NCBI RefSeq assembly: GCF_004335015.1
Contig: NZ_RQRU01000006.1
Location: 1-64,000, forward strand
Length of the DNA stretch: 64,000 bases
DNA from: Psychrobacter pygoscelis
GTDB taxonomy: Bacteria; Pseudomonadota; Gammaproteobacteria; Pseudomonadales; Moraxellaceae
Direction: 5' to 3'
Position 1 is the first letter of the stretch. Each line of letters starts with the position of its first letter. The notes under the pieces were generated by a model. It saw only the letters and a program-made list of their open reading frames with translations. It was not told the origin of the DNA and made no database searches. A program made the position numbers and the translations under genes. This document shows positions 9,984 through 18,920 of the stretch, one piece after another.

Positions 9984-11012
9984 ATGTCAAACTCACCATT
10001 ACAGTCGCAGCAAACAAAAAGCTCTTTTTTGTCATTATCACATCCTATGTTGATAGGTTTGATTGTACTGGTACTACTTGTACTGAGTATTGGCAGTATT
10101 TTTATGGGGGCAAGCTCATTAAGCAATGGGCAAATATGGCAAAACTTATGGCAAGGATTTGTCGGTGAGCAAGATTTTGTGGTGTGGCAACACCGTTTGC
10201 CTCGTACGATATTGGCAATATTAGTGGGAGCAAGTCTTGGGCTATCAGGCTGTCTGGTACAAGGTATTATCCGCAATCCATTAGCGTCACCAGATTTATT
10301 AGGTATCAGTGCTGGGGCGGGGTTTTGTGCTACCTTGCTGTTGGTGATGGTGCCTGCTTCACCAACATGGTGGCTGTCTATTGCTGCTTTATTGGGAGGG
10401 TTATTGGCATTTTGTTTGATTGTGCTTTTGGCACAAATCAGCAATCCAACCCCTGCACGATTAGCATTAATTGGGGTGGCTATCAGTGCTTTTTTGGCAA
10501 GTGCGATTAACTTTTTATTAGTGATATATCCTGTCGAAATCAATACAGCTATGATTTGGCTAACAGGTAGCTTGTGGGGGCGAGGTTGGCAACATATTCC
10601 TGCATTATTATTAACCTTTGGGTTACTGTTATTACTAAGCTTTTATTTGGCGTGGCGATTGGATGTACTGGGACTGGGAGAGCAAACGGCTCATCACTTG
10701 GGTATATCTGTCAGACCCATTGAGTTTACTACCTTATTAACCGCCGTTATTATTGCCAGTTTGGCAGTATCAGTTGCAGGAACTATCAGCTTTATTGGAT
10801 TGCTTGCACCACACATTGCCCGTTTGTTATTTGGGCATCAGCATCGCCTATTGATACCTCTATCTGCCTTAATAGGAGCTATTATCTTAGTTTTAGCAGA
10901 CAGTCTGGCTCGTAGTTTGTTTGCTCCTGTTGAATTGCCCGCAGGCGTACTGACAGCTGTTATTGGTGCGCCATATTTTATCTTTTTGCTTTCTCGCTAT
11001 CGAGGGTGGTAA
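9984..11012 (+). CDS. Iron-chelate ABC permease, FecCD family (second subunit)
   Basis: 342 residues, another FecCD-type permease with RLPRTILAILVGASLGLSG, IIRNPLASPDLLGISAGAG and GTISFIGLLAPHIARLLFG, and about nine helices. It pairs with the preceding permease as the heterodimeric channel. Its TAA stop shares its last A with the ATG of the ATPase gene (TAATG), indicating coupled translation and equal subunit output. Confidence 0.9.
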   Translation: MSNSPLQSQQTKSSFLSLSHPMLIGLIVLVLLVLSIGSIFMGASSLSNGQIWQNLWQGFVGEQDFVVWQHRLPRTILAILVGASLGLSGCLVQGIIRNPLASPDLLGISAGAGFCATLLLVMVPASPTWWLSIAALLGGLLAFCLIVLLAQISNPTPARLALIGVAISAFLASAINFLLVIYPVEINTAMIWLTGSLWGRGWQHIPALLLTFGLLLLLSFYLAWRLDVLGLGEQTAHHLGISVRPIEFTTLLTAVIIASLAVSVAGTISFIGLLAPHIARLLFGHQHRLLIPLSALIGAIILVLADSLARSLFAPVELPAGVLTAVIGAPYFIFLLSRYRGW

Positions 11013-11782
11013 TGTTCTCTATTCAAAACTTACAGTTAGGCTATCATCACAACAGTGATCCCATTATTAAAGAGTTAAGTTTAGAGTTACCAAAAAATAA
11101 AGTCATCGGACTTATTGGTCCAAATGGCTGTGGCAAATCAACTTTATTAAAAGGATTGTCTCGCTTAATTGAGCCACAAGCAGGCAAAGTGTTATTAGGT
11201 GACACTGATATGGCAAGCTTGAGCAATCGGCAAATTGCTCAACAAATTTCTGTGTTACCACAAAGCCAAACACACCCTGAAGGTCTAACCGTTAGGCAGT
11301 TGGTAGAATATGGTCGAACACCTTATGTATCGCACTGGGGTAAACTGAGTCAGCAAGATAATAAAATTGTCGATAGGGTAATGGCAGAGATGTCTATTGA
11401 ATCACTATCTGATACGGCATTAGAGGCACTATCAGGTGGACAACGGCAACGTGTCTGGATTGCTATGATATTAGCTCAAGATACTGACATTATTATGCTT
11501 GATGAACCTACTACATTTTTGGATATTGCCTATCAGATTGAGCTAATGAAACTTATGCGAGACTTAAAAGAGCAAGGAAAAAGCATCATTGTCGTGTTGC
11601 ATGATTTAAACCAAGCGGCTCGTTATTGTGATTGGTTAGTATTGCTCAAAGTGGGTAAGCTACAGGGTTTTGGCACGCCACAAGAGGTCATTACACAAGC
11701 TATGCTCGCTGATGTGTTTGATGTACAAGCCCAAATTATCTCTGAGCCTATTTCAGGAGCTCCGATGTGTTTGTATTTGTGA
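11012..11782 (+). CDS. Iron-chelate ABC transporter ATPase (FecE-like)
   Basis: 256 residues from the ATG at 11012; an in-frame GTG at 11006 also exists, but the ATG sits better behind GAGGG. Walker A GPNGCGKSTLLK (about 36-47), signature LSGGQRQRVWIA, Walker B IIMLDEPTTFLD and switch VLHDLNQA are all intact. Such ATPases drive FecCD-type permeases from the cytoplasmic face. It closes the receptor-importer run. No strong terminator follows on the plus strand before the convergent tRNA unit, although the stem at 11852-11879 could also stop plus-strand transcripts weakly. Confidence 0.92.
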   Translation: MFSIQNLQLGYHHNSDPIIKELSLELPKNKVIGLIGPNGCGKSTLLKGLSRLIEPQAGKVLLGDTDMASLSNRQIAQQISVLPQSQTHPEGLTVRQLVEYGRTPYVSHWGKLSQQDNKIVDRVMAEMSIESLSDTALEALSGGQRQRVWIAMILAQDTDIIMLDEPTTFLDIAYQIELMKLMRDLKEQGKSIIVVLHDLNQAARYCDWLVLLKVGKLQGFGTPQEVITQAMLADVFDVQAQIISEPISGAPMCLYL

Positions 11783-11845
11783 TATATGACTGGATATCTG
11801 CAAGATTAAGTTATTTGGCTTAATCAAACCAAAAACCTAAAGACA

Positions 11846-11879
11846 CAAAAAAACCCCAAGCAAATAAATACTTGGGGTT
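11846..11879 (-). terminator. Rho-independent terminator of the tRNA unit
   Basis: Stem AACCCCAAG (11852-11860) pairs with CTTGGGGTT (11871-11879). Read leftward it is followed by seven T, about 40 nt after the tRNA-Asp 3' end. Confidence 0.85.
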
Positions 11880-11915
11880 GAAACTTCGTTAACTAAGTTA
11901 ATTTAGTTTTAAATA

Positions 11916-11992
11916 TGGCGCAGCGGACGGGACTCGAACCCGCGACCCCCGGCGTGACAGGCCGGTATTCTAACCAACTGAACTACCGCTGC
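11916..11992 (-). tRNA. tRNA-Asp (GTC)
   Basis: 77 nt including an encoded CCA. Acceptor GCAGCGG pairs with CCGCTGC; T-loop TTCGAGT; anticodon loop CTGTCAC with anticodon GTC at 11956-11958. D, anticodon and T stems are all complete. Confidence 0.97.
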
Positions 11993-12028
11993 TTAGGTCG
12001 TCTAGCTTTTTTACCACAAGCTATTAAG

Positions 12029-12104
12029 TGGTGGGTGATGACGGATTCGAACCGCCGACATTCTGCGTGTAAGGCAGACGCTCTACCAACTGAGCTAATC
12101 ACCC
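12029..12104 (-). tRNA. tRNA-Val (TAC)
   Basis: 76 nt including CCA. Acceptor GGGTGAT pairs with ATCACCC; T-loop TTCGAAT; anticodon loop CTTACAC with anticodon TAC at 12069-12071. It lies 36 bp upstream of tRNA-Asp in the same transcript. Confidence 0.97.
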
Positions 12105-12334
12105 TGAGCGAGGAAGCAACGAAGCACTGCTTCGTCCGAGCGCAAGAGAATTTGCTTATTCGCAAATTCTAAAAGCTCAATACCTTCACTTAGGTATAAC
12201 CTTTTATTTCAACAGAAAATCTAGTATAAGAGATTTTCTATTTAATCTAAGAAGTAACTGTCACATTCTACTCAGATTTTTAAACAACGTAGCCTTAATC
12301 AATTTATTACTAAGGTCCGTCGCTGTGGGTGTGT

Positions 12335-12362
12335 ATTATATAGATTTGAGATTGGCTGTCAA
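12335..12362 (-). promoter_or_regulatory. Near-consensus sigma-70 promoter for the tRNA pair
   Basis: On the minus strand TTGACA is followed after 16 bp by TATAAT, both full consensus hexamers. It points at tRNA-Val about 230 bp away. The leader between contains a hairpin (GAATTTGC / GCAAATTC, 12147-12168). The remaining sequence up to 12736 shows no gene. Confidence 0.7.
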
Positions 12363-12760
12363 ATCTTTTTTTATTTTTATTTAGTGAGACCGATTAACAC
12401 TATTGCTCAGACTCAATTTATTGGTCTTAAGGAGGCCACTGTGAGCTTATGAATATAGTAGGAACTTTGTAGAGTCAATTCAATTCAGCTAGCGTGAGCT
12501 TTCTCTAGCTGACATCTTAGGCACTTTGCATAGTTGTATGTTCAAGTTAGCTAGAAAACGACCCACTAGACACTAAGATAGATATCCATCTTATCTTAAA
12601 TTAACTTGAACAATTTTATATAGCTAGTATAAGTTGAATAGGTGAGTTAGTCGTAATGATGATAGACAATAATATATAAATCATTATGATAAGCTACCTT
12701 TGAGATAGGCGCGTAAGAGTTTGCGAGGAGATAGTCATAGATACTCAGGTTTTTGATCAT

Positions 12761-14362
12761 TTGTTTGAGGCGTGGTCATGGATTGATGTGGCGCAACTGG
12801 GATTGCTGGCTCATGTTGTGATGATGATATTACTCACGCTGCGTATCTTGTCAGTGCAGCGTAATGTCGGTGTGGCGATTGCTTGGTTGGTTATCTTATT
12901 TACGCTACCTTTGGTTGGCATGGTTGCCTATCTATTGGTAGGCGAACCAATGATTGGCCGCCGTTATCTGCAACGAACTGAGCAGGCACGGGCGCTATTA
13001 AATGAGATGGCTCAGCGAGAGCGCTTGATATTTGACCAAGGTCAAGAGCTATTGCCTGAGACCTATCGCGGGGTCAGTCGTATCGGGACGATTTGGACGG
13101 GCTTTGGGGTCTATGATAATCATAAAATGAAGCTTTTGACCGAGCCTGATGAGATATTTAATCAGCTACTTCACGATATTCATTCTGCCCAGCGTGTGAT
13201 TTTGATGGAGTTTTATATCGTTTATCCAGAAGGCCGAGTTTGTGAGGTATTAGACGCAGTAATAGCAGCAGCACAGCGTGGTGTCGAGTGTCATCTGCTA
13301 GCTGACAGTGTCGGTAGCTTCAATTTCTTTAACTCATCGTTTTATCATAAGTTAAGTCATGCTGGGGTAATCGTGCATCAGTCTTTACCCGTAGGCTTAT
13401 TTAAGACCCTATTTAAGCGAACTGACTTACGTAATCATCGTAAGATTATCGTCATTGATGAAGATATCGGCTATACCGGCAGCTTTAACCTAGTGGACCC
13501 AGCATATTTTAAGCAAGATAAAGATGTCGGGCAGTGGATCGATACTATGGTACGCATCAAAAGCCGTAAACCGATCAGTATCGTGACGGCAATGGCAAAA
13601 GTAGTCGTGACTGACATTGGCGCTGAGAGTAATAGTAATTTAGATGCGTTGAATCAACGAATTAATACCTACACTCGAAAGCTGTACATGATGAATCCGC
13701 GGATTAATGATGTTAACGATTCAGCCGATCGAGTGGTTGGACTGATGACTGAGGCAGAGGAGGATTGGATTATTAGCGGTGAGGTCGTCTCTGCACCTTT
13801 ACCAGCGGTAGAGCCAGTCACTGCTCAGCTTATTCCCTCAGCACCGCAAGTGACAGCGCATGTGATTTACAATACATTAGTGACCGTCATTCATCGCGCT
13901 GATGAGCGGATTCAGATCACGACACCTTATTTTGTGCCGGATGAAGCGCTACTTGGTGCATTGACGACGGCGGCCAAGCGTGGGGTCGAGGTAACGCTGA
14001 TTATTCCCAAAACTGTTGATTCTTTTATGGTGCAGCATGCTTCGCAAGCTTATTATGAGGAGCTATTAGAGGCTGGCGTGACGATAGCCTTATTTCGCGG
14101 TGGATTGCTGCATACTAAGACCGTGGTTGTCGATGATGAATATTGTCTGTTCGGTACTGTCAATATCGACATGCGCAGCTTTTATCTCAATATGGAAGTC
14201 AGTCTGGCTATTTACTCGCCAGCTATGGTGGCTCAGGTGGCTGCCTGTCAGGATTCCTATCTTAATCACTGTGAGATTTTGTGTCTAGAGCAGTGGCAGC
14301 AGCGGCATAACTTTAAGCGATTGTTCGATAATGGTATGCGCCTGTTTAGCCCTTTGCTGTAA
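12761..14362 (+). CDS. cls: Cardiolipin synthase (phospholipase D family)
   Basis: 533 residues from a TTG at 12761. Two N-terminal membrane helices (about 8-60) precede two phospholipase D HKD motifs, HRKIIVID (about 226) and HTKTVVVD (about 450), followed by GSFNLVDP and GTVNIDMRS. The enzyme condenses two phosphatidylglycerol molecules to cardiolipin at the inner membrane. The start is unclear: the good ribosome site GCGAGGAG (12723-12730) lies too far from the TTG, but 6 nt before an in-frame ATA at 12737, which would add eight residues (IDTQVFDH). An unusual ATA initiation, or a mutated ATG, is possible. Between the motifs (about 290-370) is a variable linker. No operon partner is evident. 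Confidence 0.92.
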   Translation: MFEAWSWIDVAQLGLLAHVVMMILLTLRILSVQRNVGVAIAWLVILFTLPLVGMVAYLLVGEPMIGRRYLQRTEQARALLNEMAQRERLIFDQGQELLPETYRGVSRIGTIWTGFGVYDNHKMKLLTEPDEIFNQLLHDIHSAQRVILMEFYIVYPEGRVCEVLDAVIAAAQRGVECHLLADSVGSFNFFNSSFYHKLSHAGVIVHQSLPVGLFKTLFKRTDLRNHRKIIVIDEDIGYTGSFNLVDPAYFKQDKDVGQWIDTMVRIKSRKPISIVTAMAKVVVTDIGAESNSNLDALNQRINTYTRKLYMMNPRINDVNDSADRVVGLMTEAEEDWIISGEVVSAPLPAVEPVTAQLIPSAPQVTAHVIYNTLVTVIHRADERIQITTPYFVPDEALLGALTTAAKRGVEVTLIIPKTVDSFMVQHASQAYYEELLEAGVTIALFRGGLLHTKTVVVDDEYCLFGTVNIDMRSFYLNMEVSLAIYSPAMVAQVAACQDSYLNHCEILCLEQWQQRHNFKRLFDNGMRLFSPLL

Positions 14363-14436
14363 CCTAGCGTTAGCCTGTAAATACCCTGATTAAGCATTAC
14401 TTTCAATAAGGCTTAAACTATAGAGGATTGACCTTG

Positions 14437-15939
14437 ATGCCCGTTGATAATTTAATTAAGTCATCTACCAATAAAGACACGGATAATAAAGAAAGCGTTA
14501 ATAAAAATGCTGCTAATAAAGATGCTTTGGTAGTTGTCTCAAGTCCCAGCACGGCCTCAGCATTAGGAAGTACACGAACTAATAAAAGTCAAGATGACGG
14601 GGCAACGATGGCTTATCGTCATCAGCTACAACAGTGCCAGCTCGACTATTCAATCGACAGTCTCAAACGGATAGACTTACTAATATCTAAAATTCGCCAT
14701 GAGCTAATCGCCAACAATTTGACTGAAGCCACATTTTTGGCCCAGCCGAGTTGTCAACGCTTCCTTCGCTTTGTCGGGCGCTATAGTGGACAAGTATTGG
14801 CAAAGCAGTGGCATAACCAAGCGTATTGGTTAAGTGAAAAAGAGATCGCTCAGTGGAGTAAAAAGGTCGGCGCCATTCCAGAGCCTAATAACTTCTATCA
14901 GCAATTGGCCTGCCGCTATCAGCCGCTAGATGATAACCCTGTTACTGCGCAGCCCCTATCTAAGAATGCCCACTCTACCTTCGACGCAGTATATTTTGCC
15001 CTTGAGCCGATCGGTGCGAGACTGTTTGCCAGTATAGACCGACCATTTCGCTCCGTGAATGGCGAAGCGGTTGAAGGCAGTATTTTTTGGGCAATAGATA
15101 AGCGCTTGCCAACTAAGGTCGCTCAACAAGACGTGGAACAGCCTAAAGCCATTCAAAACGAGGCTATTCAAAACCAAGCTATTCAAAACGAGGCTATTCA
15201 AAACCAAGCTATTCAAAACCAAGCTATTCAAAACGAGGCCTTGCAATCAAAAGATTTAGGAGTGGTTAGTCAGCACTCAGAGTCAGAGACGACGCCAAGG
15301 CTTAATGGTGACTTAGCCGCGACTACACGCTCCACAGACCCTATCGTTAACTTAATAGACACGGTGATTAAAGAATTAGAGAGCATTGATAAGCAGCAAA
15401 ACGCCGGAGATTTGCAATATCAACAAGCACTTAAGGTATTAAATGAATTCGATGAAGGGCAAGGTGAGTCCCAATCACAGCTTTATCATCTTAACGAAGA
15501 TGAACTATCGCAACTGGCTAACGCTAAGCGGCAAAGCGCAATTGAGCAACTTAAGGAAGCCGCAGACTTAGGGCACAGTGCGGCAATGATTAGACTGGCA
15601 TTGCTACAGCTATTCGGTGATGGGGATATCGAGGATCAAGCCGCTGGTATTGAGTGGCTTAATAAGGCCGCAGCTCAGGGCGATTCACGCGGCCAACGAC
15701 TACTGAGTAAGCTGCATTATCAGGGGCTTAAAGTACCGCAAGATATTACTTTGGGTAAATACTGGCTAACTGAAGCGGCTAACAATGGTCACCCTGAAGC
15801 CGCTCAGATTATTACTCAGTGGCAGCAAGCAGAAGTACTGACCACGGTAAAAAAGCAATCACAAACGTCAAATAAGCGCTATGGTCTACTATTTGCTATA
15901 GTGCTGGTGCTGGCAGTGATCTTATTTGTGGCCATTTAA
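14437..15939 (+). CDS. SEL1-repeat protein with C-terminal membrane anchor and pentapeptide minisatellite
   Basis: About 500 residues from the ATG at 14437, placed behind AGAGGA; a TTG nine bases earlier has no spacing from the ribosome site. A polar N-terminus leads to an unrecognised middle domain, then six AIQN(E/Q) pentapeptides encoded by 15151-15240. SEL1-type repeats follow (from about 370: AIEQLKEAADLGHSAAMIRL and IEWLNKAAAQGDSRGQRLLS). The last ~20 residues (LLFAIVLVLAVILFVAI) form a tail anchor. SEL1 repeats usually mediate protein-protein contact. The rest most likely faces the cytoplasm. It lies 75 bp after cls; a shared function is unproven. Confidence 0.75.
   Translation: MPVDNLIKSSTNKDTDNKESVNKNAANKDALVVVSSPSTASALGSTRTNKSQDDGATMAYRHQLQQCQLDYSIDSLKRIDLLISKIRHELIANNLTEATFLAQPSCQRFLRFVGRYSGQVLAKQWHNQAYWLSEKEIAQWSKKVGAIPEPNNFYQQLACRYQPLDDNPVTAQPLSKNAHSTFDAVYFALEPIGARLFASIDRPFRSVNGEAVEGSIFWAIDKRLPTKVAQQDVEQPKAIQNEAIQNQAIQNEAIQNQAIQNQAIQNEALQSKDLGVVSQHSESETTPRLNGDLAATTRSTDPIVNLIDTVIKELESIDKQQNAGDLQYQQALKVLNEFDEGQGESQSQLYHLNEDELSQLANAKRQSAIEQLKEAADLGHSAAMIRLALLQLFGDGDIEDQAAGIEWLNKAAAQGDSRGQRLLSKLHYQGLKVPQDITLGKYWLTEAANNGHPEAAQIITQWQQAEVLTTVKKQSQTSNKRYGLLFAIVLVLAVILFVAI
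15151..15240 (+). repeat. 15-bp in-frame minisatellite, six units
   Basis: Six tandem copies of ATTCAAAACGAGGCT or its variant ATTCAAAACCAAGCT, in the order E,Q,E,Q,Q,E at the variable codon. The period is a multiple of three, so copy changes alter protein length without a frameshift. Confidence 0.9.
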
Positions 15940-16203
15940 AGCTAAAAAGATGGCAGTTATTAATAGGAACTCATCACAGTTGCGCATCACATTATGAGGA
16001 CGGTATTTTATTTAGAGTCGACTATATTTATACAAATAACCTGACTATAACCAATAAAAAATCCAGTATCCACTACAGACCAAAGGTATAATGCTATGGT
16101 AACGTGATTGTTGGTTTGTTTAGTTGTTACAAAGCTTCTGTTATGAGGTATAAAGACTAAAGTGTAAAACAATTTTATGCTTTGATGATGACCTAAGGAT
16201 TTT

Positions 16204-16554
16204 ATGCGCTTTTTCGCTTATATAGTATTACTTTTGATAAATATTTTCCCTTTTATGGTAGTGTCGCACGCTAATAGTGTCGCTGCGAGCAGTAAGAACA
16301 ACTTAAAATTCACAGAGTTTCAGGGTGTGCTTGTTCAGACAGATACTGGTAAGCTGTTAAAGACCGCAAATGAGACCTATTTATTAATCGATAATAAAGC
16401 CATATTAGATGAGATCTTGGATAATAATAATGGGGTGTTGGTTCAGTCCTTTCGGGTTTGCTTAAGTGGTGTGCTAATTAACAATACCCAAGCTAATAAA
16501 AACCAATTTCCGCAAGTATTACTCGTGAAAAAAATATGTGGCACTGATGAATAG
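16204..16554 (+). CDS. Small secreted protein of unknown function
   Basis: 116 residues starting at an ATG behind CTAAGGA. Residues 1-24 are a clear signal peptide (hydrophobic core IVLLLINIFPFMVV, cleavage near SHANS). The mature part is about 90 residues with a beta-rich look (FQGVLVQTDTGKLLKTAN, YLLIDNKAILDEIL) and two cysteines (CLSG and KKICG) that may form a disulfide. I do not recognise the family. It stands alone, with 264 bp before and 363 bp after it. Confidence 0.6.
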   Translation: MRFFAYIVLLLINIFPFMVVSHANSVAASSKNNLKFTEFQGVLVQTDTGKLLKTANETYLLIDNKAILDEILDNNNGVLVQSFRVCLSGVLINNTQANKNQFPQVLLVKKICGTDE

Positions 16555-16917
16555 CTGTCTATTAGCGATAGTTATCAGTATTACTTAGGTTGTATAGCTC
16601 CTTTATTCTAGCCTGACATACGGATGAAGGGCTTAATGATTTTATATGGTATTGGCTGTATGACCCGTCATATCACTGGTGTTTTTGTGAGTAGGGTAGT
16701 TGTCAGTATCATGGGCTAATAACCAAGCCGCTGTGTCTAGTAAGCTTTAGATAGTATCGGGCGATATCAGTCTCTAAGTCGTTGTGCACAATGTTTAGTA
16801 CAATAATTAATAAACGCAGAATTATAAATTTTTATGGTCTAATTCATTGTTAAGATTTTGTTTTATATCTATTTGCGCTAAAATCCACTTTCTTTTTGCC
16901 CGCATTTAGGCTGAATC
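16555..16917. other. Intergenic region before waaA, no supported feature
   Basis: No ORF with a ribosome site, no RNA gene and no strong hairpin were seen. AT-rich sequence near 16795-16880 probably holds the waaA promoter, but no convincing hexamer pair stands out. Confidence 0.4.
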
Positions 16918-18696
16918 ATGCCCATCTCCTCCTCCGATCCAGAACGTCTCGACGATAGTAGCCCAACGCGCCCGTCAAAGTCAGCTTCTACCTCTGCTAC
17001 AGATGCCTTATCTATAACTTCAAATCTAGCCACAAGTCCAATAATTGATCCACAATGTGAAGATGGTCTGGATCATGATCATAAGGGTGGTACTCAGGCT
17101 GTACGGGGCAATGATTGTCGCGGCGAATTCACGGCGCCACCTTGGTATTATCTGAGCGTGATGAGCTTACTAAAGCCGTTATATCGACTGTCAGTTTGGC
17201 GACGTTCTAAAAATAATGATAATTATGACAATGAGGTTGCTGAGCGTTTTGGTCATAGTTATCCCTCGCGGCCAGTACCGCCCCATATCAGTACCCATAA
17301 AGGGCGCAGCAGCAAAACAAGCTCTAGTAAAGCAGTTGTAGATCAGGCAGCGAGCAATAAAGTAGACCGGATAGATAGCGGTGACAAGCCAGTTAAGCAA
17401 AGTTCTCAGAGTCATCAAGGGTATTATGAGGATCATGGGCATCAGCGCGTTGCGCCGAGTGATACAGTAATAATAGACGAGACGCTTCATACTCGTCATA
17501 AGCAAGGCGTCATATGGTGTCATGCGGTATCGCTGGGCGAGACTAATACCATCGCGCCACTATTAGAACAGCTGCTCGCTGAAGGGTTTGGTATCTGGTT
17601 GACCAATACGACTCAGACGGGTCATGCTCGAGCTGAGTCGCGCTTTGCTAAGCAGATAGCGGCAGGGCACATGAGTCACAGCTATGTGCCTGTGGATAGT
17701 ACGCCAGTCGTTGAGGCGTTTTTAGAGCATGTTCAACCTGTGGCGGCTTTATTCGTCGAGACTGAGCTGTGGGCGACGACACTATCAAGACTTGCTAGTC
17801 AGCAGATTCCAGCGATATTGGTCAATGCTAGGCTATCGGCCAGCTCATTTAAGCGCTATCAAAAGATAGACAAAGTCACTGCCAGTATGATGCAGAATCT
17901 TAGCTTGATCATCGCTCAAGATGCCGAATCAGCCAAGCGCTTTCGCCAACTAGGTGCGCCAAGCGCCAAGATTCGTGTGGCAGGCTCGCTCAAATGGGTC
18001 GTCAATCAGCCTCAGGTAAATGTGTTATCAGACTGCACTGATGAGCCAAGCTTGAATGATCAATTAACGGTTGCTACTCAAGGACGGCCAGTTTGGGTAG
18101 CAGCCAGTACTCATGAGGGGGAAGAGTCAATCGCACTGGCTGTGCAGCAGCAGTTGCTCACAAATTCAGAGTTGACCAAACCTTTACTGATTATTGTCCC
18201 AAGACATCCTGAGCGTTTCAGTGAGGTCGCAGCATTGATTGAGCGCGCTAATCTTACGATGGCGCGCCGTAGCTTGCACCAGTCGATTACCGAGGACATC
18301 CAAGTGTATTTAGCGGACACGATGGGAGAGCTGATGCACTGGTATCAAATAGCAGATGTGGCCGTGGTTGGCGGCTCCATGGTAGATATCGGTGGTCATA
18401 ATCCTATAGAACCACTAAGCGTGGCCACTCCAGTAATTATGGGGCCATTCACCCAGTCTTGTCAGGAAGTGGTGGATACCTTAGTCGACAAAGGGGCCTT
18501 GTATCAGCTACCAGCCACAAAGTCGCCTGCAAAAGCTCAATCTGCCTTACAAGCTCAGCTTGAGAGGTGGCTGATAAATCTAGACAGTGCGCATCATGCA
18601 GGACAGTTGGGGTATAAAGAAGTCGAGCATCACCAGCTGGTCTTGCAACGTCAGCTCGATATGATCAAAACAGTAATAAAAGCTCACGCTTGGTAA
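16918..18696 (+). CDS. waaA: Kdo transferase (lipid A Kdo transferase)
   Basis: A GT-B-fold membrane-associated glycosyltransferase that adds Kdo to the lipid A precursor from CMP-Kdo. Core motifs are WCHAVSLGETNTIAPLLEQL (about 200), LTNTTQTGHARAESRF, ALFVETELWATTL and, in the C-terminal nucleotide-binding half, VAVVGGSMVDIGGHNPIEPL (about 482). It has 592 residues, well above the usual ~425. The extra length is a polar, Ser/Asp-rich N-terminal region (1-75) and an insert after RFGHSYPSRP (about 110-195), both likely disordered. The catalytic glutamate of the N-domain (SLGET) is present. It is followed by rsmE after 217 bp. Confidence 0.93.
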   Translation: MPISSSDPERLDDSSPTRPSKSASTSATDALSITSNLATSPIIDPQCEDGLDHDHKGGTQAVRGNDCRGEFTAPPWYYLSVMSLLKPLYRLSVWRRSKNNDNYDNEVAERFGHSYPSRPVPPHISTHKGRSSKTSSSKAVVDQAASNKVDRIDSGDKPVKQSSQSHQGYYEDHGHQRVAPSDTVIIDETLHTRHKQGVIWCHAVSLGETNTIAPLLEQLLAEGFGIWLTNTTQTGHARAESRFAKQIAAGHMSHSYVPVDSTPVVEAFLEHVQPVAALFVETELWATTLSRLASQQIPAILVNARLSASSFKRYQKIDKVTASMMQNLSLIIAQDAESAKRFRQLGAPSAKIRVAGSLKWVVNQPQVNVLSDCTDEPSLNDQLTVATQGRPVWVAASTHEGEESIALAVQQQLLTNSELTKPLLIIVPRHPERFSEVAALIERANLTMARRSLHQSITEDIQVYLADTMGELMHWYQIADVAVVGGSMVDIGGHNPIEPLSVATPVIMGPFTQSCQEVVDTLVDKGALYQLPATKSPAKAQSALQAQLERWLINLDSAHHAGQLGYKEVEHHQLVLQRQLDMIKTVIKAHAW

Positions 18697-18832
18697 ATTT
18701 TAAACCAGCGTCTCGAATCGGTAAGATTATGAGTTAGCGAGATTCTATTCAGAGTCAGTGTTTGGATGGGACTTGCTCTAGTTCTGTCTTATCCTTTCTT
18801 ATATTCTTCTCGAGTTCTATAGCAATTTTTTA

Positions 18833-18920
18833 GGAAGTACCAATAAGATGAACTGGAAGTACCAATAAGATGAACTGGAAGTATCAATAAGATGAACTGG
18901 AAGTATCAATAAGATGAACT
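18833..18920 (+). repeat. Four 22-bp tandem repeats, each with a six-codon mini-ORF, fused to the rsmE start
   Basis: Units start at 18833, 18855, 18877 and 18899. Copies 1-2 differ from 3-4 by one base (TACC or TATC). Each unit has GGAAG and, ten bases on, an ATG (18848, 18870, 18892, 18914). The first three ATGs read MNWKYQ then TAA, one base before the next ATG. The fourth is the rsmE start. Thus three mini-ORFs lie directly before the gene. Confidence 0.9.

Noticed and set aside
11915..12172. 85-codon plus-strand frame across the tRNA genes
   Set aside because: It is the antisense of tRNA-Asp and tRNA-Val, a common false gene call.
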